Shown here: piece by piece, positions 59,763 to 64,000 of the stretch | How positions within the stretch are numbered: position 1 is the first letter of the stretch | Layout: each line of letters opens with the position of its first letter | The notes under the pieces: model-generated | Told to the model about the DNA's origin: nothing | The model's database searches: none | The model's input: only the letters and a program-made list of their open reading frames with translations | NCBI RefSeq assembly: GCF_000328705.1 | Contig: NC_019673.1 | Location: forward strand, 3,658,001 to 3,722,000 | Source: Saccharothrix espanaensis DSM 44229 | Lineage (GTDB): Bacteria > Actinomycetota > Actinomycetes > Mycobacteriales > Pseudonocardiaceae | DNA: 64,000 nt | Reading direction: 5' to 3' | Translations under genes and position numbers: made by a program

Positions 59763-60791
59763 TCACACCCAGTACGGGTCGGCGCCCCTGGTCAGTCTGG
59801 CCAGGGATCCGACGCCGGTCGACTCGGGCGAAGGCCGCACGAAGCCCGCGCGGGCCGCGATGCCGGCCGCTTCGCCGCGTGACGAGCAGTCGAGCTTGGT
59901 CAGCAGGCGCTCCACGTAGGTCTCCACGGTGCGCCGGCTGACCACCAGGCTCTCCGCGATCGCCTGGTTCGACAGGCCGGCGACCAGGCCGGTGGCGATG
60001 TCCAGCTCCCGCGCGGTCAGCCCGGACGGGTTCTCGAACGGCGCGCACGCCGCCACCACGCCGGTGCGGGGGCCGTCGACCACCCGGAGCAGCCGCACCC
60101 GGTACCAGCCGTCCTTCGCGGGCCACAGGAACGGCACGGTGCGCACGCCCAGCCCGGCGAACGACTCGGCCAGCGCCCGTAACGCCGGGTCGTGGGCGAC
60201 CGGCGCGGGCGCGCGGCCGGTCACCGCGCCGTGCGCCGGGAACACCCAGCTGGCCGTCCACTCCGGATCGAACCACGCGTCGAACGTGGGGCAGTACAAC
60301 GGGTCCACCCGGCGGGCCAGCGCGGAGCCGACCTGCGCGACGAACCCGCGCGCCTCCTCGCCGAACGCGCCGCGGACCGGGGCGTTCGCGTGCAGCACGC
60401 CGACGACCTGCCGGCTGCCGCTCATCCGCAGGGTGGCGGACAGGCCGTCCTCGAACCCGGCCGGGCGCAGCCGCTCCTGGTAGTGCGGCGAGTCGCGGAA
60501 GTTGTGCGGCATGTCGTCCATGAGCAGCGGCACGGGGGAGGCGAACAGCTGGCCGCCCCACCGGGTCCGGGGCAGTTCGTAGGCGAGTTCACGGCTGGTC
60601 GCCCGCTGGTAGCCGTCTTCGGCCATCACCACGAAGCCCCGCGTCACGGGGTCCCAGCCGGTCACCTGGACGGCGCAGAGGTCGGGCACCGCCATGCGGA
60701 GGGCGGCGAACACCTCGTCCCACTCGACGGCGGCACCGCTGCCGAGGGCGGAGCCGATGCGCACCGCCGAGGCCACTTTCGTGGTGTCCAT
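59763..60791 (-). CDS. LuxR-family regulator with a GAF-like sensor
   Basis: 342 residues from ATG 60791 behind GGAGA. Residues 20-170 form a GAF-like domain (DLCAVQVTGWDPVTRGFVVM, GFEDGLSATLRMSGSRQVVG). The LuxR helix-turn-helix is at 265-325: LTARELDIATGLVAGLSNQA, IAESLVVSRRTVETYVERLL and TKLDCSSRGEAAGIAARAG. It is probably a one-component regulator of unknown targets. It faces the lipoprotein gene end to end. Confidence 0.9.
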   Translation of the reverse strand: MDTTKVASAVRIGSALGSGAAVEWDEVFAALRMAVPDLCAVQVTGWDPVTRGFVVMAEDGYQRATSRELAYELPRTRWGGQLFASPVPLLMDDMPHNFRDSPHYQERLRPAGFEDGLSATLRMSGSRQVVGVLHANAPVRGAFGEEARGFVAQVGSALARRVDPLYCPTFDAWFDPEWTASWVFPAHGAVTGRAPAPVAHDPALRALAESFAGLGVRTVPFLWPAKDGWYRVRLLRVVDGPRTGVVAACAPFENPSGLTARELDIATGLVAGLSNQAIAESLVVSRRTVETYVERLLTKLDCSSRGEAAGIAARAGFVRPSPESTGVGSLARLTRGADPYWV

Positions 60792-60924
60792 CGTGTCTCC
60801 TCGGTCGGTGCACAACCTACGGTGCGTGACGTGATCACGACAATACCGTGTCACCCGCAGCGCACGACGGGGTGCACTGCGGGTCAACCGAGGTTCCCCG
60901 AGTGGCAATTCGCCTGACTTTATG

Positions 60925-61305
60925 TCACCCGAAAGTGTTGGCTACCTCCGATCGAGCCACAGGGTCGGCGGCGTCGGCGCGCGGCTCCGCACCGTGCGCG
61001 GCGGCCAGGTCGACGGCGGCCGGGTTCTGTCCCCACTGGCCCGGCCGGCGGGCACCGACCAGCGCACCGGGCCGCGCGGCCAGCAGGTGCGGGTCCGGCC
61101 GGGTGTCGGGCAGGTCGTCGAGCCACAGCTTCGCGGACAGCCGGTACTCGTCACGCGCGACGCCCGCCGCCTGCACGATCCGGCTGAACAGGACGTCGGT
61201 GTACGACTCGGGCACCGATCCGCCGCCGGCGGACCCGCCACGACTGGAGTGCCGGACGCCCGCCTCGGGCCGCCGGCCCCGATCCGCCGCCGGGGGGATC
61301 GTCAC
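60925..61305 (-). CDS. Hypothetical protein coupled to the esterase
   Basis: 126 residues from GTG 61305, overlapping the esterase stop by GTGA. The first 30 residues are low-complexity, and GTG 61215 (VPESYTDVLFSRIVQAAGVA) is a possible later start. Coding-like features are RDEYRLSAKLWLDDLPDT and GQWGQNPAAVDLAAAHGAE. I considered the small subunit of dimethylformamidase, because a large-subunit-like gene is two genes upstream, but see no similarity to what I recall of it. Confidence 0.5.
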   Translation of the reverse strand: MTIPPAADRGRRPEAGVRHSSRGGSAGGGSVPESYTDVLFSRIVQAAGVARDEYRLSAKLWLDDLPDTRPDPHLLAARPGALVGARRPGQWGQNPAAVDLAAAHGAEPRADAADPVARSEVANTFG

Positions 61306-62249
61306 CGCACCGCCTCCTGCGCGAACGCGGCGCGCAGGGCGGCGGCGGCGCGGGCGTGCGCCGTGGCGGAGATGCTGAGCTGGTCGACCAGCAGCGCGAA
61401 GAAGCCGTGGATCTGGCCCTCGTAGCGGACCAGGGTGACCGGGACGCCCGCGTCCAGCAGCCGGTGGGCGTACTCCTCGCCCTCGTCGCGCAGCGGGTCG
61501 AACTCGGCGGTCATCACCAGCGCCGACGGCAACCCGCCCAGGTGCGACGCGGCCAGCGGGGCCAGGTACGGGTCGTCCAGGTCGGAGGGGTCGCGCGGGT
61601 ACTGGGTGAAGAACCACTCCATGCTCTCGCGGTCGAGGAAGTGGCCCTCGCCGTAGTCCACGTAGGACGGCCGGTCGCCGGGCGGCGCGGTGACCGGGGC
61701 CGCCAGCAGTTGCAGCGAGAGGGGAGGGCCGTCGTGGTCGCGGGCCATCAGCGACACCACGGCGGCCAGGTTGCCGCCCGCGCTCTCGCCGCCGACCGCG
61801 ATCCGGTCGTCCACCCCGATCAGCGCGCCGTGGTCGGCGACCCAGAGCAGCGCGGCGTAGGCGTCCTCGGCGGCGGCCGGGTAGCGGTGCTCGGGGGCCA
61901 GCCGGTAGTCCACGGAGACCACCACCATGCCCACCGCGTTGCACAGCACCCGGCAGGTGCTGTCGTTCTCGTCCAGCGACCCGATCACCCAGCCGCCGCC
62001 GTGGAACCACACCAGCGCCGGGAACGGGCCGTCGCCGTGCGGGGTGTAGACCCGCACCGGGATGTCGCCCGCCGGGCCGGGGATGGTCCGGTCCTCGACC
62101 TTGTCGACCGGCTCCGGGTGGGGTGAGGGCTGCCAGGACTTGGCGAACGCGGCGCGCATCTCGGCGGGCGAGGTCCCGTCGAGCGGCAGCAGGCCGCCCT
62201 GGGCGTCGGTCGCGTCGATCACCGCACGTGCTTCAGGGTGCAGCGGCAT
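61302..62249 (-). CDS. HSL-family alpha/beta hydrolase (esterase)
   Basis: 315 residues from ATG 62249. Hormone-sensitive-lipase group signatures: oxyanion motif VWFHGGGWVIGS near 80, nucleophile elbow VGGESAGGNLAA near 155, Asp in TAEFDPLRDEGEEYAHRL and His in YEGQIHGFFAL. Cytosolic carboxylesterase acting on short acyl esters. Its start overlaps the end of the upstream dimethylformamidase-like gene by 17 bp, so the two are coupled. Confidence 0.95.
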   Translation of the reverse strand: MPLHPEARAVIDATDAQGGLLPLDGTSPAEMRAAFAKSWQPSPHPEPVDKVEDRTIPGPAGDIPVRVYTPHGDGPFPALVWFHGGGWVIGSLDENDSTCRVLCNAVGMVVVSVDYRLAPEHRYPAAAEDAYAALLWVADHGALIGVDDRIAVGGESAGGNLAAVVSLMARDHDGPPLSLQLLAAPVTAPPGDRPSYVDYGEGHFLDRESMEWFFTQYPRDPSDLDDPYLAPLAASHLGGLPSALVMTAEFDPLRDEGEEYAHRLLDAGVPVTLVRYEGQIHGFFALLVDQLSISATAHARAAAALRAAFAQEAVR

Positions 62250-64000
62250 CGGGGTCGTCCTCCGTGTCCGGTCCCGCGCCGAAGCGCCGCAGCACGGCGG
62301 CGGTCAGCCGGGAGACGTCGTTGTCGTCCTTGTCGTGCGACAGCGCGCCGCACCAGCCGATCGAGCCGGTGGCGAACACCGCGCCGCCACCGGGGGCGTC
62401 GAGCAGCGTCAGGTCGGCGCGGCGGCGGTCCAGCGGGTCGCCCAGCGGGTGCGGGGTGGTGGGGCCGGTGTCGGCCTGGACGTACGCCTCGCCGAGCGTC
62501 GCGCGGCCCAGCAGCACGACGTTCGGCGGACTGCCCAGCAGCGGATCGATGCCGTCGGTCTCGAACGAGGCCGCGTGGCCCTGCACCGCGCCGAACCCGC
62601 CCAGCGGCGAGGACAGCCCGACCAGCAGCGGGTGCGGACCCGCCAGGTCGTACGCGCCGCCGCCGTGCAGGCCGGCGGCGGTGGTGCCGATGCCGAACAG
62701 CCGGTGCGGGGCGCGGCCGCGCTCCTGCCACAGCCCGCCCGGCTCGCCGGTCGACGACAGGTGCAGCTCGCCCGGCTCGGACTCCCACATCCGCACGCCG
62801 GCGTAGCCGCGCCGCAGCTCCGCCAGGTGCGGCTGCTTCGGGTGGATCGCGGTCACCCAGTAGGCGCCGTTGCCGCCCAGGTAGCCGAGGTTCCCGCCGC
62901 CGCCCAGGTAGCGCTGCGCGGCGTCGAGCATCGCCCCGGTCCAGTACTCCGGGTGGCTGCCGGTGACCACCGCCCGGTAGCCCTCCAGCGCGGCCGCGCC
63001 GTCGGCGTGCAGGTCGTGGTCGGTCAGCACGTCGAACGCGAAGCCCTGCCGGCGCAGCCAGCCGACCAGGTGCAGGTCCTCGCTGTACTGGTGCGGCCCG
63101 CCCGCGTGCCGGAACACGTGGTCGTCGCGCACGCCCAGCAGCGGCCGGCGCAGCGACGCGATGGCGGTGCCGCTGCCGTCACGGTGCCGGTCGTACAGGC
63201 TGTGCAGGTGGTTGTCCCGGGCGAACGGGGCCGCCACCTCCGCCGGGTCCTCCGGCAGGAACGGCATGTGCACGTGCTCCAGCGCGTAGGCCAGGTAGCT
63301 CAACGTCGGCACCAGGAACGCCAGCCGCGCGGTGGGCCTGGTCGGCCGGACGAAGAACGGCAGCCGGTCCACGCCCAGCTCCGTCGCCAGCTCCACCGCG
63401 TAGCAGCCGCTGGGCAGGTCGTCGGGCAGCGCGAACTCCAGCACCGGGTCCCAGCCGCAGTCGGCCAGGTCGTCGGAGTGGAAGTGCACCGCCGAGTAGC
63501 CCCGGTCGGCGAACCGCCAGTCCAGCACCTCGCCGGTCCAGTCGTGCCCGGTCACCCCGCGCAGCGGCTGGTTGTGCAGCGCGCCGTGCCGCCCGTCGAC
63601 CAGGTCCAGCAGGGTGTCGCCGCCGATGCCGTGGGACAGCTCCCAGTGCGCCCGCGCGCCCAGGTGCCACGCCGAGCGGGTGTCGGCGACCAGCCAGTCC
63701 AGTTCGGTGCGCAGGTCGGCGAACACCGTCGGCCCGTCCAGCTTGCCGTCGAAGTGGCCGCCGACCCGCCCGCCGACCCGGCGCGCGGCGAACAGCAGCG
63801 AGGCCGCGCCCGCCACCAGCGGACCGGTCGGCGGCACGGTGACCACGACGCCGGCCTCGTCGGCGAGCCGGTCGCGCGGCCGGACCTCGATCCGCGCGCC
63901 CGCCTCGCCGTAGCCGCCGACGACCAGGTACCAGCGGCGCAGGCGCAGCACCGGGCCGCGCACCGAGACGACACCGCCCGCCGTGCGCACGGCGAACTCC
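62233..64000 (-). CDS. N,N-dimethylformamidase large-subunit-like protein (5' part missing)
   Basis: At least 585 residues; the frame is open to the window edge, so the start lies beyond 64000. The matching region includes an N-terminal lectin-like beta sandwich (GARIEVRPRDRL, GHFDGKLDGPTVF), then AFLVPTLSYLAYALEHVHM, YSEDLHLVGWLRRQGFAFDV, TDHDLHADG, VTGSHPEYWTGAMLDAAQRY and YLGGGGNLGYLGGNGAYWVT, the hallmark of the DMFase beta-subunit family. Known members hydrolyse N,N-dimethylformamide with a mononuclear iron centre, but most actinomycete homologues have untested substrates. Coupled to the esterase gene. Confidence 0.85.
   Translation of the reverse strand, partial: EFAVRTAGGVVSVRGPVLRLRRWYLVVGGYGEAGARIEVRPRDRLADEAGVVVTVPPTGPLVAGAASLLFAARRVGGRVGGHFDGKLDGPTVFADLRTELDWLVADTRSAWHLGARAHWELSHGIGGDTLLDLVDGRHGALHNQPLRGVTGHDWTGEVLDWRFADRGYSAVHFHSDDLADCGWDPVLEFALPDDLPSGCYAVELATELGVDRLPFFVRPTRPTARLAFLVPTLSYLAYALEHVHMPFLPEDPAEVAAPFARDNHLHSLYDRHRDGSGTAIASLRRPLLGVRDDHVFRHAGGPHQYSEDLHLVGWLRRQGFAFDVLTDHDLHADGAAALEGYRAVVTGSHPEYWTGAMLDAAQRYLGGGGNLGYLGGNGAYWVTAIHPKQPHLAELRRGYAGVRMWESEPGELHLSSTGEPGGLWQERGRAPHRLFGIGTTAAGLHGGGAYDLAGPHPLLVGLSSPLGGFGAVQGHAASFETDGIDPLLGSPPNVVLLGRATLGEAYVQADTGPTTPHPLGDPLDRRRADLTLLDAPGGGAVFATGSIGWCGALSHDKDDNDVSRLTAAVLRRFGAGPDTEDDPDAAAP

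Noticed and set aside
60925..61305. Small subunit of N,N-dimethylformamidase
   Set aside because: The size is right and a large-subunit-like gene is close, but the sequence lacks the Tyr/Arg/Glu-rich pattern I recall for that subunit, and an esterase gene lies between.
1..64000. tRNA or rRNA genes
   Set aside because: No cloverleaf with a GGTTCRANTCC-type T-loop or any rRNA-like stretch was noticed on either strand.

Overview
The window is about 73% GC, with strong third-position GC bias, GTG starts and many ATGA/GTGA start-stop overlaps. Its gene content (AfsR/SARP-type regulators, STAND ATPases, DUF574 methyltransferases, an RHS protein, PIMT-like RiPP enzymes) is that of a filamentous actinomycete. 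My best inference is the Pseudonocardiales (Saccharothrix/Actinosynnema/Lentzea-like); there is no rRNA or tRNA here to prove it.

Region 1 (1-15.2 kb) is an accessory, decaying zone. It holds an intact PA-IL-like lectin, a large STAND ATPase with a cyclase-like N-terminus, a pentapeptide-repeat protein, an RCC1-repeat secreted protein and an IS5-family insertion sequence. Between them lie broken genes: the last codons of a type I-E cas1 joined to the first 45 codons of cas2, an ImmA/IrrE-type protease gene with two stops and a frameshift, an aminoglycoside-phosphotransferase-like gene with a frameshift, a splinter of an ATP-dependent DNA ligase, and the N-terminus of a SARP regulator. Inside this zone sits what looks like an intact two-gene RiPP cassette: a 41-residue Asp/Gly-rich peptide overlapping, by GTGA, a PIMT-like O-methyltransferase (imiditide-like or FxLD-like).

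Region 2 (15.2-40 kb) carries mostly intact genes: GNAT acetyltransferase, a DHFR-fold reductase, hisG, an FMN reductase with a DrrAB-type ABC exporter, a large LAL-like ATPase with a TetR/SDR divergent pair sharing a clear operator, a DUF574 methyltransferase coupled to a degenerate GGDEF-EAL protein, secreted hydrolases, an S41 peptidase with a divergent ArsR-like regulator, a stand-alone primase-polymerase domain protein, an AfsR-like SARP, an M28 aminopeptidase, a cytochrome P450 and an SGNH esterase.

Region 3 (40-51 kb) is a catabolic island for homoprotocatechuate (3,4-dihydroxyphenylacetate), probably fed by an aromatic amine or 4-hydroxyphenylacetate. HpaD, an FAH-RraA fusion, a GntR regulator, a DapA-like aldolase and HpaE are linked by four successive ATGA overlaps, followed by two SDR genes, a MoaF-family gene and a SnoaL-like gene. 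An AraC regulator and a second aldehyde dehydrogenase are read divergently, and two inverted repeats lie in the shared promoter region.

Region 4 (51-64 kb) contains a secreted RHS protein whose gene overlaps a two-helix membrane protein gene (toxin/immunity-like layout), a LIG-POL fusion of the NHEJ type, a cupin, a methyltransferase preceded by a 13-base homopolymer, a lipoprotein, a GAF-LuxR regulator, an HSL-family esterase, and the 3' part of an N,N-dimethylformamidase-like large-subunit gene that runs off the end.
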